Positions 1 to 11,622 of a stretch of 64,000 nucleotides of DNA are shown here, in pieces (within the stretch, counting starts at the first letter, position 1; every line of letters starts with the position of its first letter). Source of the DNA: Archangium lansingense (GTDB taxonomy: Bacteria > Myxococcota > Myxococcia > Myxococcales > Myxococcaceae); contig NZ_JAPNKA010000001.1 of assembly GCF_026626635.1 (NCBI RefSeq), positions 12,866,001 to 12,930,000 on the forward strand. Direction: 5' to 3'. Position numbers and translations under genes: made by a program. Below the pieces are notes generated by a model. That model was not told the DNA's origin. It searched no databases and saw only the letters and a program-made list of their open reading frames with translations.

Positions 1-375
1 CAAGTCGGCGAGGATGAGGAAGAGGCCGACGAGTCCATAGAGCAATTGACCGAGGAGGACCTCAAGACACTCAAGAAGGAACTGGGCACAGTCAAGAAAA
101 AGCTGAGCGCGCTTCGGGATGACTTCGTGAAGAGGCTTGGCTCGGCCATTACGAAGCTTGACGAGGCCGCTGCGCGAGAGTTGGTGCTCGCCATTCTGCG
201 CGGGAATCTCGACACCATCCGGGGGCGCTACATCGCGGACCACCGCCAGCAAGTGGCCGTGGCGTTCGAGGAATGGTGGGACAAATACCGGGTGACACTC
301 ACGAGTATCGAACAGGAAAGAGACGCCACGAACGTGAGGCTGCGTAGCTTCCTGAAGGAGTTGGGGTATGCGTGA
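1..375 (+). CDS. hsdM: Type I restriction-modification DNA methyltransferase subunit HsdM, C-terminal end only
   Basis: This is the last 124 codons of a gene that begins upstream of the window. The frame is open from base 1. The visible part is a charged, helical region: an acidic start, then repeated Lys/Glu/Leu heptads such as LKTLKKELGTVKKKL, and a tail ending in FLKELGYA. Helical C-termini of this kind are known from HsdM, where they contact HsdS. No AdoMet-binding or NPPF motif is visible, so the call rests mainly on context. The stop codon overlaps the start of hsdS by 8 bases, and hsdR follows, which is the usual M-S-R order. The base composition is clearly less GC-rich than in the genes further right, as is often seen in acquired R-M loci. 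Confidence 0.82.
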   Translation, partial: QVGEDEEEADESIEQLTEEDLKTLKKELGTVKKKLSALRDDFVKRLGSAITKLDEAAARELVLAILRGNLDTIRGRYIADHRQQVAVAFEEWWDKYRVTLTSIEQERDATNVRLRSFLKELGYA

Positions 376-1647
376 TAGGGAACCAAAGCGCTCAGTCGGC
401 TCGCTAGGCCAATGGCAAGGTGGCGCAACACCTTCAAGAGCAGTTTCAGCTTACTGGGAAGGCGGCAGCATTCCCTGGGTCAGCCCCAAAGACATGTCAG
501 AGGACGTGATTCGACATTCGGCGGAGCAACTCACTGAGCGTGGTGCAAATCGACTCAAGCTCTACTCGCAGGGCGATATTGCCGTCGTATTCCGAAGTGG
601 AGTGCTGCGACACTCATTCCCAGTTGCAAGAGGACAGGTACCTTTCACGGTAAATCAAGACTTGAAAGTCCTGCATCCCGCGACTGACGTTGACGCTGGT
701 TATGCATTCCACCTTCTGCGCGGACTAGAGCAGCGCGTTGTCAACAAGGCAGTCAAGAGCGGCACGACAGTCGAGTCCATTGACCCTACGATCTTCTATT
801 CATTGAGCGTTTATGCGCCACCTCTTTCCGAGCAACGCCGCATCTCCGAAATACTCGACACGCTGGACGAGGCCATTCGGAAGACCGAGCAACTCATCGC
901 AAAGCTGAAGCAGGTAAAGCAGGGACTACTGCACGACCTGCTAACCTGCGGCATCAATGAGAACGGCGAACTACGCGACCCCGAGCGGAACCCGGAGCAA
1001 TTCAAGAAGTCTTCGCTAGGACGGATTCCGAAGGCTTGGGAGGTCGTGCCCTTCGGGGCTCTCTGCGAATCCAGTGCATTTGGTCCGCGCTTCCCTGCAG
1101 ATCGATATGCTGTGGATGGCCCGCTCGCCACATTGCGAACGACCGATATGGATGAGGAAGGAAACATAGATCTCGCAACGATGCCGAGAGCTGCAATTTC
1201 CCCAGCCACTTTCGCTCAGCACATTCTGCTGCCCGATGATTTGCTCATCTCGCGGAGTGGGACTTGCGGCATTGCAGCGGTTTTTCCTGGGCACACCCTT
1301 GATGTTGTGCCGGGCGCATTCCTCATTCGTTTTCGCCTACATCAACCACGACTATCCCGCGTGTATCGCCGCTACTTCAATTCATTTATTGGAAGGCCAG
1401 CGTTGGACCGCCTAGCAGTTGGGGGAGTCCAGAAGAACATCAAGGGCAGTGACGTCTTGGCATTGCCGGTTCCGCGTCTCTCAGAAGGAGAGAGCAAGAG
1501 GGTCGTCCAAGTCATTGAGGAAAACGAAGCATCGATCAACAGTGAGCGTCTTGAGCTAAACAAGCTCCAACTCCTCAAGCATGGTCTGATGGAAGACCTT
1601 CTCACTGGTCGCGTGCGCGTCACTCCTCTGCTGAAAGAGGCCGCCCC

Positions 1648-1651
<4 letters not shown>
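368..1651 (+). CDS. hsdS: Type I restriction-modification specificity subunit HsdS
   Basis: The 427-residue product has the two-part layout of HsdS: one target-recognition domain in each half, each followed by a conserved helical region. The first helical segment lies near residues 150-195 (SEQRRISEILDTLDEAI and the Lys/Gln-rich stretch after it, ending LLHDLLT). The second lies near residues 375-420, ending MEDLLTGRVRV. Such repeats set the distance between the two half-sites of the recognised sequence. HsdS docks two HsdM and, for restriction, HsdR. The ATG at 368 overlaps the hsdM stop and the gene ends in an ATGA overlap with hsdR, so the three are translationally coupled. The target-recognition parts are AT-richer than the hsdR gene, consistent with their known rapid exchange. 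The recognised sequence cannot be read from the protein. Confidence 0.93.
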
Positions 1652-4892
<3,241 letters not shown>

Positions 4893-4896
<4 letters not shown>

Positions 4897-5588
4897 GCGC
4901 GCTGGTGATGGGAGACCTGGAGTTCCAGGTGCGGCGCAGCGAGCGGCGGCGCACGCTGGAAATCACCGTGGAGCGCGACGGGCGGCTGCTGCTGTCGGCG
5001 CCCGCGGGCTGCGATCAGGCGCGGCTCGAGCGCTTCGTGCAGTCGAAGCGGCGGTGGGTGTACGAGAAGCTCGCGGCGAGGGAGGCGCTGAAGCCCGCGA
5101 TCCCAGCGAGGCGATTCGTCAGTGGAGAGGGGCTGCCATACCTGGGGAGGACGTTCCGGCTGTTGCTGGTGCCGGAGCAGGAGATGCCGGTGAAGCTGGC
5201 GGCGGGACGCTTCCGGATGCGCCGGTCGGACGCGGCGAAGGGGCGGGAGCATCTGGTCCGGTGGTACACAGAGCACGCGCGTCCGTGGCTGGAGACGCGG
5301 GTCGAGCGCTATGCGGGGCGCATCGACGTGAAGCCGACGAGCGTAGCGGTGCAGGAACTGGGCTACCGTTGGGGCTCCTGCGGAAAGGGAGGCCGCCTGT
5401 ACTTCCACTGGAGGAGCATCCTGCTGCCGCCGCGCATCGCTGACTACGTCGTGGTGCACGAGTTGGTGCACCTGCGCGAGCCGCATCACTCGCCCGGCTT
5501 CTGGCGAGCGGTGGAGCGCGCGCTGCCAGACTTCGCGCTCCGCAAGCAGTGGCTGGCAGAGCATGGCGCAGAGGTGGGGGCCATCTGA
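4893..5588 (+). CDS. YgjP/SprT-like zinc metallopeptidase (DUF45) linked to the type I R-M operon
   Basis: The 231-residue protein belongs to the YgjP-like M48-related metallopeptidases. The zinc-binding HELVH sits at residues 189-193, and a further His at 199 in EPHHSPGFW is the likely third ligand. Upstream, ELGYRWGSCGKGG is the family's conserved strand and loop. There is no signal peptide, so it is cytoplasmic. The start ATG overlaps the hsdR stop by four bases, so it is translated with the restriction genes. YgjP genes are known to sit beside type I R-M operons in many bacteria. Its role there is not settled; control of R-subunit turnover, as ClpXP does in enteric bacteria, would be a natural guess but is only inference. 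Confidence 0.88.
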
Positions 5589-5643
5589 CGATCCATGGAG
5601 GCCCTATCCAAAGTGGCGCTTCCAAGGCATCATTCTGGCCGAA

Positions 5644-6297
5644 ATGCATCGCTCACGGCATGGCTTGATGAACGTCCGAACCGGATTGGTGGGGATGTGT
5701 CTTCTTGGGTGCGCCAGCAGCCCACGTGGTGCAGGAGAGACGGAAGACTACGGCTTTGTCGCGGACTCCGAAATCGTCTGGGTGCGCGGACCCTGGGAGG
5801 ACATCCGTCCCTCAGGGAACGTGGATGAAGTCATCGACCAGCTCTGCCCGGCGGTGATGGCTCTGCCCAGAGCGCGGCTGGGCGAATACGGCCAGGAATA
5901 CTGCGGCGTCATCTACTCGTTCGAGGATGGCCTCTACTACGCGAGCAAGCCTTCCCCCCTGACGAGAGCGGCGCTGGTGGGTCCGAGCAAACGGAAATCC
6001 TGTTTCTCACCCGCGGTGGTGAAAGACTCTCGGGGCCAGCTCGAGCCACTTGCCGACTTCCATAGCCATCCATGGTCATCCTCCCCCTTGAGCGAGCCCG
6101 ACAGACGCGGGCGAAACCAGCGCTATCGCGTCCGCATTCAGTTCGACACGACCTGTCGCATCCAGAAGCTGGTGCCGTATGTCCGTGAAGCCCGGCCCGG
6201 CGAGGTCTATGAACGGCAGGAGGGGAGTTGGAAGCTCATCGGCTACATCCAACCCGAGGACAAGGACTCGGGCATCATCACCCCTGTACAACCATGA
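5644..6297 (+). CDS. Secreted lipoprotein with a complete JAMM/JAB metalloprotease signature
   Basis: The product (217 residues from the ATG at 5644; 209 from the ATG at 5668) starts with a short signal peptide and lipobox LLGC, with Cys23 as the lipidation site. The mature part holds every element of the JAMM zinc site: Glu85 within QEYCGVI, then HSHP at 140-143 and the Ser150/Asp153 pair, giving exactly H-x-H-x(7)-S-x-x-D. In known families this site cleaves isopeptide or peptide bonds next to ubiquitin-like tails, or acts on cell-wall peptides as in the JAB/NlpC pairs of phage tails. An envelope lipoprotein with this fold cannot act on cytoplasmic targets, so the substrate is open. No good ribosome site marks the start. 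A second lipoprotein gene follows after 38 bases. Confidence 0.75.
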   Translation: MHRSRHGLMNVRTGLVGMCLLGCASSPRGAGETEDYGFVADSEIVWVRGPWEDIRPSGNVDEVIDQLCPAVMALPRARLGEYGQEYCGVIYSFEDGLYYASKPSPLTRAALVGPSKRKSCFSPAVVKDSRGQLEPLADFHSHPWSSSPLSEPDRRGRNQRYRVRIQFDTTCRIQKLVPYVREARPGEVYERQEGSWKLIGYIQPEDKDSGIITPVQP

Positions 6298-6335
6298 ATA
6301 CTCACCTGCATTCGCGGCTCCGTAGGAAGGACTTC

Positions 6336-7190
6336 ATGGGAAGAGCAGCCGGCCTCCTGCTGTGCTTCGCCCTCTCGGGCTGTATGACGGCTCGAAGCCA
6401 TGTCCGTTACGTTCCAGCCGAAGAGTCGGCCTGGTTCAAGTTCGGAGAGGATCTGCCCGAAGAGGGCCGGATTGAACTCTCAGCCAACCGGGTCGCGGCC
6501 ATGCAGCTCGCCATGGAGCGGTTCCTCCCGTGGAATGTCCGCCCCTCGGCCGGAGCGAGCCGCAGCGATATCTGCGTCCTCCAACGCCAATCCTGGGACG
6601 TGGAGACGGCACCGGGAAAGGAAGGAACCCTGCTGGTCCGCTTCTCCCTTGCTCCCGGAGCCTGTTACCGGGGGGCTCCGCCGCTGGACATGGAGGCCAC
6701 CTACGAAGTGGACGTGCGCAACAAGCGCCTGCTGGAGAGGGACCCGATGCAGCCCCCTCCCGAACTTCCCAGGGAAGGGCGGCTCCGACTCGAGGGCAAC
6801 GTGGCCGCGGCCATCCTCCTCGCCCTGGCGGACTTCCTTCCAAGCGAGGCTAGGCCTCCCGAGGGCACCCGTCCTGAAGAGACCTGTCTCTATCGGCCCG
6901 CCTCCCATGACGTCACGGCGGCTCCGGGTCCCGCGGGAGTCGTGCAGGTCCGATTTACTGTCGCGGAACAGGCCTGTCCGACGAAGGCCCTCTGGGGCTC
7001 ATCGGGGGCCCTGGCCAGCATGGACAGGACCGTTCATGCCGTGGATATCCGCACAATGCGAATTCTCGCCGTCGGCAGTCATGCGCACCTGAGACCCATT
7101 GCTCCGGTTCCTATCGAGGGGCAGCAGGAGAGCGAGAAGCCGGCAGCAGGCGCCCCCCTGAACGACGAACACAAGGTCCAGCCCTACTGA
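6336..7190 (+). CDS. Lipoprotein with two tandem copies of an uncharacterised domain
   Basis: The 284-residue product has a signal peptide ending in the lipobox LSGC (Cys16). I chose the ATG at 6336 because a strong Shine-Dalgarno AGGAAGGA lies just upstream, whereas the earlier in-frame ATG at 6294 has none. The mature protein contains two similar blocks of about 100 residues. Block one runs from RIELSANRVAAMQLAMERFLP to the Asp-rich end near VDVRNKRLL. Block two runs from RLRLEGNVAAAILLALADFLP to VDIRTMRIL. Both share a helix, a Cys in the middle (DICVLQ / ETCLYR), a strand (LLVRFSLAPGAC / VQVRFTVAEQAC) and a closing Val-Asp strand. Paired cysteines suggest disulfides in the periplasm. I do not recognise the family. 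It lies 38 bases after the JAMM lipoprotein and is probably co-transcribed with it. Confidence 0.72.
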   Translation: MGRAAGLLLCFALSGCMTARSHVRYVPAEESAWFKFGEDLPEEGRIELSANRVAAMQLAMERFLPWNVRPSAGASRSDICVLQRQSWDVETAPGKEGTLLVRFSLAPGACYRGAPPLDMEATYEVDVRNKRLLERDPMQPPPELPREGRLRLEGNVAAAILLALADFLPSEARPPEGTRPEETCLYRPASHDVTAAPGPAGVVQVRFTVAEQACPTKALWGSSGALASMDRTVHAVDIRTMRILAVGSHAHLRPIAPVPIEGQQESEKPAAGAPLNDEHKVQPY

Positions 7191-7210
7191 AAGGGATTGT
7201 CAGGGCTCGT

Positions 7211-7328
7211 CTAGGAGCTTGTCGGAGAATCGCCGAAAAACGACTCCTACATACCAACCATAGCGGTGTGTTTGAGTCGCACTACCCCTCATGTAGTGGG
7301 TAGCCGAGGTATTCCGACAGGCTCCTAG
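7211..7328. mobile_element. 118-bp MITE-like non-autonomous element
   Basis: The stretch begins CTAGGAGCTTGTCGG and ends CCGACAGGCTCCTAG, so the ends are inverted repeats with one mismatch over the first 15 bases. If the outer CTAG is the target duplication, the inverted repeats start GAGC(C/T)TGTCGGA. The interior is AT-richer than the surroundings and has no ORF of note. Size, ends and lack of a gene fit a miniature inverted-repeat element. A 4-bp YTAR-type duplication is known for IS5-family elements, which makes that family a possible parent, but this is inference. It lies between convergent genes together with other repeats. Confidence 0.6.
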
Positions 7329-7349
7329 GGGGAACCCGGGTACACCCAA

Positions 7350-7386
7350 TACCCTCACCCCCGTCCCCTCTCCCGGAGGGCGAGGG
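7350..7386. repeat. REP-like palindrome, copy 1
   Basis: The segment holds ACCCTCACCCC followed by a short palindrome CTCTCCCGGAGGGCGAG. At least six further copies of the same design occur in this window, always between genes. This copy lies between the convergent lipoprotein and MFS genes, where it could fold as a hairpin and protect or end transcripts. Confidence 0.7.
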
Positions 7387-7396
7387 TGGAGTGGGC

Positions 7397-7490
7397 CCAC
7401 TCTGCGCCCTGGGTTCAGGGGGCTCACTCTGCGTTCTGGGTTCAGGGGGCTCACTCTGCGTTCTGGGTTCAGGGGATTACTCCGCGCTCT
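7397..7490. repeat. 27-bp tandem repeat, three and a half units
   Basis: The core ACTCTGCG recurs at 7399, 7426 and 7453 and, as ACTCCGCG, at 7479. Units two and three are identical over 27 bases (each holding CACTCTGCGTTCTGGGTTCA), while the first and last have diverged. The last unit overlaps the final codons and stop of the MFS gene at 7477. There are no unique spacers, so this is not a CRISPR array. Confidence 0.8.
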
Positions 7491-8673
7491 GGACTGCTTC
7501 GCTCCGCTCCCGCGGTCTTGCGTGCCACGCCAGCGCGCCAAACGTCCCCGCCAACGCGCTCAGCAGGCCTCCCGCCGCCAGGAACGCTCCGCTCAGTCCC
7601 ACCGCGCCAATCAGCGGCTGTGCGAGCAGCGGCGAGACGAACTGACCCAGGAAGAGGCTCGTCGTCAGCAGGCCCATCACCCGGCCTCGCGCGGCCTCCG
7701 GCGCTACCTCTCCCGCCCAGTTGGCCATGTTCGGCGTCAGCAGCCCCTGGCCCAGCCCCGACACCGCCAGCCCTCCCACCACCGCCGCGTACGACTGCGA
7801 CATCCCCACCAGCACATAGCCCAGCGCCATGCACGCGAAGAGCACCGCCATGATGCTCCGGTATCCGAGCAGCTGGCGCACCCGCGCGTAGCGCAGTGAC
7901 ACGACCGAGCCCACCACCGTGGACACTCCCACCGCCAGCCCCGCCAACGCCGACGACTGCACCCCGAGCCTCCTCAGCAGGAAGGGCAGCTGCACCGGAA
8001 TCAGGTAGAAGATCATCATGCCCGTCATCGCCAGCGCGTAGACCTGCCACAGCGTGCTCCACGGCAGCGCCACGCGCCCCGCCCCGCCGGCCGCCGCACC
8101 CCGCTTCACCTCCGGCTCCGGGAGGAAGAACAGGATGAGCGGGAGGATCAGGAACGCGTAGAGGTAGACGGCGAACGGCGCCCTCCAGTGGATGTCCGCC
8201 AGCAGGCCTCCGCCCAGCATGAAGACGAAGCCGCCCACGCCCATGAAGGCAGCCTGGCGCCCCAGCACCACGCCCCGCTCGGGGCCCGCGTAGTAGTCGG
8301 CGATCAGCGCCGCCGCCGTCGTCATCAGCCCTCCCACCGCCAGGCCCAGCAGCGCGCGGCACACCAGGATGAGCGGCAGCGACGTGAGCACTCCCGGCAA
8401 CGAGCCCGCCACGCCGTACAGCGCCACCGACGCCACCAGCAGGCGCTTGCGTCCGAAGCGGTCGATGAGCACTCCCGCCAGCGGCGCCCCCATCGCGGTG
8501 AACAGCGCCGGCAGCGACACCACCAGCCGCACCCAGAGCTCAATCCCTGGCACCCACTCGAAGGCCATGCGCAGCCTCGGCAGCGAGGGCGAGATGGCGG
8601 CGCTCGCCATGATCGTCATCATGCTGACGAGCAACAGGGTGAGCAGACGCAGGGTCGGGTGGGGGGAGCGCAT
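7477..8673 (-). CDS. Major facilitator superfamily transporter
   Basis: The 398-residue protein is an inner-membrane MFS exporter or importer with about 12 hydrophobic segments. The signature loop between helices 2 and 3 is visible as GVLIDRFGRKRLL (about residues 66-78), the classical G-x-L-x-D-R-x-G-R-R/K motif. A related loop appears after helix 8. The overall length and layout fit the Bcr/DHA1-like drug or metabolite transporters, but the substrate cannot be told from sequence. It is transcribed in the same direction as the Pat-like gene 74 bases upstream and could be its operon partner. The start ATG has only a weak ribosome site. The C-terminal codons run into the 27-bp tandem repeat, so the extreme tail (SEAVQSAE) may have been shaped by repeat insertion. 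Confidence 0.88.
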   Translation of the reverse strand: MRSPHPTLRLLTLLLVSMMTIMASAAISPSLPRLRMAFEWVPGIELWVRLVVSLPALFTAMGAPLAGVLIDRFGRKRLLVASVALYGVAGSLPGVLTSLPLILVCRALLGLAVGGLMTTAAALIADYYAGPERGVVLGRQAAFMGVGGFVFMLGGGLLADIHWRAPFAVYLYAFLILPLILFFLPEPEVKRGAAAGGAGRVALPWSTLWQVYALAMTGMMIFYLIPVQLPFLLRRLGVQSSALAGLAVGVSTVVGSVVSLRYARVRQLLGYRSIMAVLFACMALGYVLVGMSQSYAAVVGGLAVSGLGQGLLTPNMANWAGEVAPEAARGRVMGLLTTSLFLGQFVSPLLAQPLIGAVGLSGAFLAAGGLLSALAGTFGALAWHARPRERSEAVQSAE

Positions 8674-8747
8674 CCCAGGTTTCTAGCCCGACTCATTCCC
8701 TTCGCTCCACACACCCCCTGTCTCGCCCGGCCCGCGGGCTCCGCTAC

Positions 8748-11468
8748 TCAGAGCACCTTCACCGCGCTCACCACGTTCTCGTCCAGGCCCTGGGGCTGAA
8801 TGATTTGAAAGCCAAGCTTGCGGCAGACGCGCTGCATCGCCCCGTTGCCCGGGAGGATGTCCGCGACTATCCGCTTCAGCCCCCAATCGCGCCCCACGTT
8901 CACCAGCCGTCGCAGCAGCTCGGACCCCAGGCCCTGCCGCTGCACCGCGTCACTGATGAGCATCGCGAACTCGGCGTCCTCCGTCCCCGGCAGCCGCGTC
9001 AGGCGCCCCACCGCGAGAATCCCTCCCCCGTCCACCACCAGCGCCATCTCCCGGCCGTAGTCGTTGAAGCAGATGCGCGCCAGCCGCTCGTGCGCCACGC
9101 GCTGGTCCAGCTTCATCATCCCCGCGTACCGCAGGAACACCGTCTGCTCCGACAGCGTCTTGTGGAACTCCACCATCCTCGGCTCGTCCTCGGGGCGGAT
9201 GGGACGGATGACCACTTCCTCCCCGTTCCTCATCTTCCACCGCTCCACGTACTTCGCCGGGTACGGGAGGATGGCCAGCCGCGGCAGCTCCTCTTCCTTC
9301 ACCTCCGGGCCGTGCAGCACCACGCGCGCATCCAGCGCCACCAGCCGCTCCGCCGACGCCAGCAGCGGGTTGATGTCCACCTCCCGGATGAAGCGCTGCT
9401 CCACCACCATCTGGCTGAAGCGCACCATCAACTTCCGCAGCGCTCCCAGGTCCACCGGTGGGCGCCCGCGCACGCCCTTCAACGCCTCGTGGATGCGCGT
9501 CTGCTCCATCATCCGCCCAGCCAGCGTCGTGTTCAGCGGCGGCAAGGCCAGCGCCCGATCCTTGAACACCTCCACCAGCGTGCCGCCCGCGCCGAACAGC
9601 AACACCGGCCCGAACTGCGCATCCAGGCTGCTCCCCACGATGAGCTCGTAGCCCTCCAGCTTCACCATGGGCTGCACCGTCACCCCGTCGAACCCGTCCG
9701 CCCGCCCCAGCTCCTCCAGCTTCCGGCGGATGGCCTCGAAGGCCTCACGCACCTTCTCCGCCGTCCCCAGGTTCAGCTTCACCCCGCCCACGTCCGTCTT
9801 GTGCGCAATCCGGTGCGAGTGCAGCTTGAGCACCACCGGGTAGCCCAGGGACTCCGCCTCGCGCACCGCCTCGTCCACCGTCGCGGCCAGCCGCGTCTCC
9901 ACCGTGGGAATGCCGTACGCCTCCAGCAGCCGCTTGGACTCGTACTCCGTCAGCAGCGTGCGGCCCGCCGCTCTCGCCTCGCGAATGAGTCGCTCCGCCT
10001 CCTCGCGCCCCGGGGGCTCCTCCGCCAACACCGGCGTCTCGTACAGGCCCGCGAGGTTGTAGCTGTAGCGCCACATGTAATTGAAGATGCGCGCTGCCGT
10101 GTCCGGATAGCCGAACGTCGGAATCCCCGCGTCGTTGAGGATGCGCTCACCCGCCGCCACCTCCGAGCCTCCCATCCAGCTGGCAATCACCGGCTTGCCC
10201 AGCTTCGCGTAGGGCTTCAGCCGATCCGCTGTCTGCGTAGGCTCGGTCATGTCCTGCGGCGTGAGGATGACGAGCAGGCCATCACTGTTCTTGTCCGCGC
10301 CTGCCACCTCCAGCGCCTTCGCGTAGCGCTCGGGGTCCGCGTCGCCCAGGATGTCCACCGGGTTGCCGTGGCTCCAGGCCGGAGGCAGGAAGCTGTTCAG
10401 CTCCGCCACCGTCTTGTCCGAGAGCTTCGCCAGCTCGCCGCCGCCCATCACCAGCGCGTCCGTGGCCAGTACCCCCGGGCCTCCCGCGTTGGTGAGGATG
10501 GTGAGCCGCCGACCAATCGGACGCGGCTGCCGGGCCAGCACCTCGGCCATGTAGAAGAGGTCCGCGATGGAGTCCACGCGCAGCACGCCCGCACGACGGA
10601 AGGCTGCGCTCAGCACCTCGTCGCTCCCCACCAGCGTGCCCGTGTGTGAAGCCGCCGCCGCTGCGGCCTGCGCCGTCCGCCCCGCCTTGATGACAATGAT
10701 GGGCTTGTGCAGCGCCACCTCGCGTGCCGCTGACAGGAAGGCCCGCGCGTCCCCGATGGACTCCATGTAGATGAGGATGCTGCGCGTGCGCGGATCGTTG
10801 CCCAGGTAGTCGATGACGTCGCCCCACCCCACGTCCAGCATCGAGCCCATGGACACGAAGGCGCTGAAGCCCACCGCCTCGCGCAGGCTCCAGTCGAGGA
10901 TGGCCGTGAGCAGCGCGCCACTCTGGCTGATGAAGGCCACGTTGCCCGGCCGCGCCATCTCTCCCGCGAAGGTGGCATTGAGCCCCGTGGTGGGCCTCAT
11001 CACTCCCAGGCAGTTGGGGCCGATGATGCGGATGCCCGCCTCCCGAGCAATCTGGAGGACCTCTCTCTCCAGCTTCACGCCCTCGGGGCCCACCTCCTTG
11101 AAGCCCGCGGAGATGATGATGACGCCCTTCACCCCGACTTCCGCGCACTCGCGCATCACGCTGGGAACCGTGTCCGCGGGCGTCACGATGACGACCAGGT
11201 CCACCGGCTCGGGCAGCGCCTGGAGCGAGGGCCACGCCCGGATGCCGAGCACGCTCTTCCGGTTCGGATTGACGGGGTAGACGGTGCCCCCGAAGGGGTT
11301 GCTGATGAGGTTCCAGAGGAGGGTGCGCCCCACACTCCCCTGCCGCTCGCTCGCGCCCACCACCGCCACGCTGCGCGGATTGAAGAGGGCCTCGAGCGGA
11401 TGACGGCCTCGCAGGTGCAGCAGGTCGTACGAAGGCTCGTTCGGCGGCGTACGGTTCGTCGGGGCCAT
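8748..11468 (-). CDS. Acyl-CoA ligase (NDP-forming)-like/GNAT fusion, Pat-type protein lysine acetyltransferase
   Basis: The 906-residue protein has the Pat/PatZ architecture. Residues from about 30 form a CoA-binding Rossmann domain (NPRSVAVVGASERQGSVGR), followed by the succinyl-CoA-ligase-like domains with SHTGTLVGSD. An ATP-grasp domain fills about 500-710 (GYPVVLKLHS, HKTDVGGV, DINPLL). The C-terminal 150 residues are a GNAT acetyltransferase with the acetyl-CoA motif QRQGLGSELL. Proteins of this family acetylate a lysine in acetyl-CoA synthetase and other enzymes and sense acetyl-CoA through the ligase-like part. The ATG at 11468 is preferred over the one at 11504 because GGGGGAAGA precedes it at proper distance. 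No regulator-type N-terminal domain is present. The MFS gene follows on the same strand. Confidence 0.9.
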   Translation of the reverse strand: MAPTNRTPPNEPSYDLLHLRGRHPLEALFNPRSVAVVGASERQGSVGRTLLWNLISNPFGGTVYPVNPNRKSVLGIRAWPSLQALPEPVDLVVIVTPADTVPSVMRECAEVGVKGVIIISAGFKEVGPEGVKLEREVLQIAREAGIRIIGPNCLGVMRPTTGLNATFAGEMARPGNVAFISQSGALLTAILDWSLREAVGFSAFVSMGSMLDVGWGDVIDYLGNDPRTRSILIYMESIGDARAFLSAAREVALHKPIIVIKAGRTAQAAAAAASHTGTLVGSDEVLSAAFRRAGVLRVDSIADLFYMAEVLARQPRPIGRRLTILTNAGGPGVLATDALVMGGGELAKLSDKTVAELNSFLPPAWSHGNPVDILGDADPERYAKALEVAGADKNSDGLLVILTPQDMTEPTQTADRLKPYAKLGKPVIASWMGGSEVAAGERILNDAGIPTFGYPDTAARIFNYMWRYSYNLAGLYETPVLAEEPPGREEAERLIREARAAGRTLLTEYESKRLLEAYGIPTVETRLAATVDEAVREAESLGYPVVLKLHSHRIAHKTDVGGVKLNLGTAEKVREAFEAIRRKLEELGRADGFDGVTVQPMVKLEGYELIVGSSLDAQFGPVLLFGAGGTLVEVFKDRALALPPLNTTLAGRMMEQTRIHEALKGVRGRPPVDLGALRKLMVRFSQMVVEQRFIREVDINPLLASAERLVALDARVVLHGPEVKEEELPRLAILPYPAKYVERWKMRNGEEVVIRPIRPEDEPRMVEFHKTLSEQTVFLRYAGMMKLDQRVAHERLARICFNDYGREMALVVDGGGILAVGRLTRLPGTEDAEFAMLISDAVQRQGLGSELLRRLVNVGRDWGLKRIVADILPGNGAMQRVCRKLGFQIIQPQGLDENVVSAVKVL

Positions 11469-11622
11469 GGGGACTGTCTTCCCCCGAGCCGTGCGCGGGT
11501 TCAATCACAACCGTGTGACAGATGCGTGGGGCGTTACCTGTGCGGCAGAGGAGCACACGAAGGCCCGGGGATGTGTCCAGCGGGCGGCGAGGACGGTGCC
11601 ACTCGTCCCCCTTGGCGCTTCG

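Noticed and set aside
1..45. TTG at 46 as start of a complete small gene
   Set aside because: The frame is open back to base 1 and context shows it is the tail of hsdM.
7397..7490. Possible CRISPR array
   Set aside because: Repeats follow one another directly with no unique spacers, and no cas gene is present.
8805..10649. 614-codon ORF antisense to the Pat-like gene
   Set aside because: Product is rich in His, Arg and Gln with no domain; it mirrors the codon bias of the real gene.
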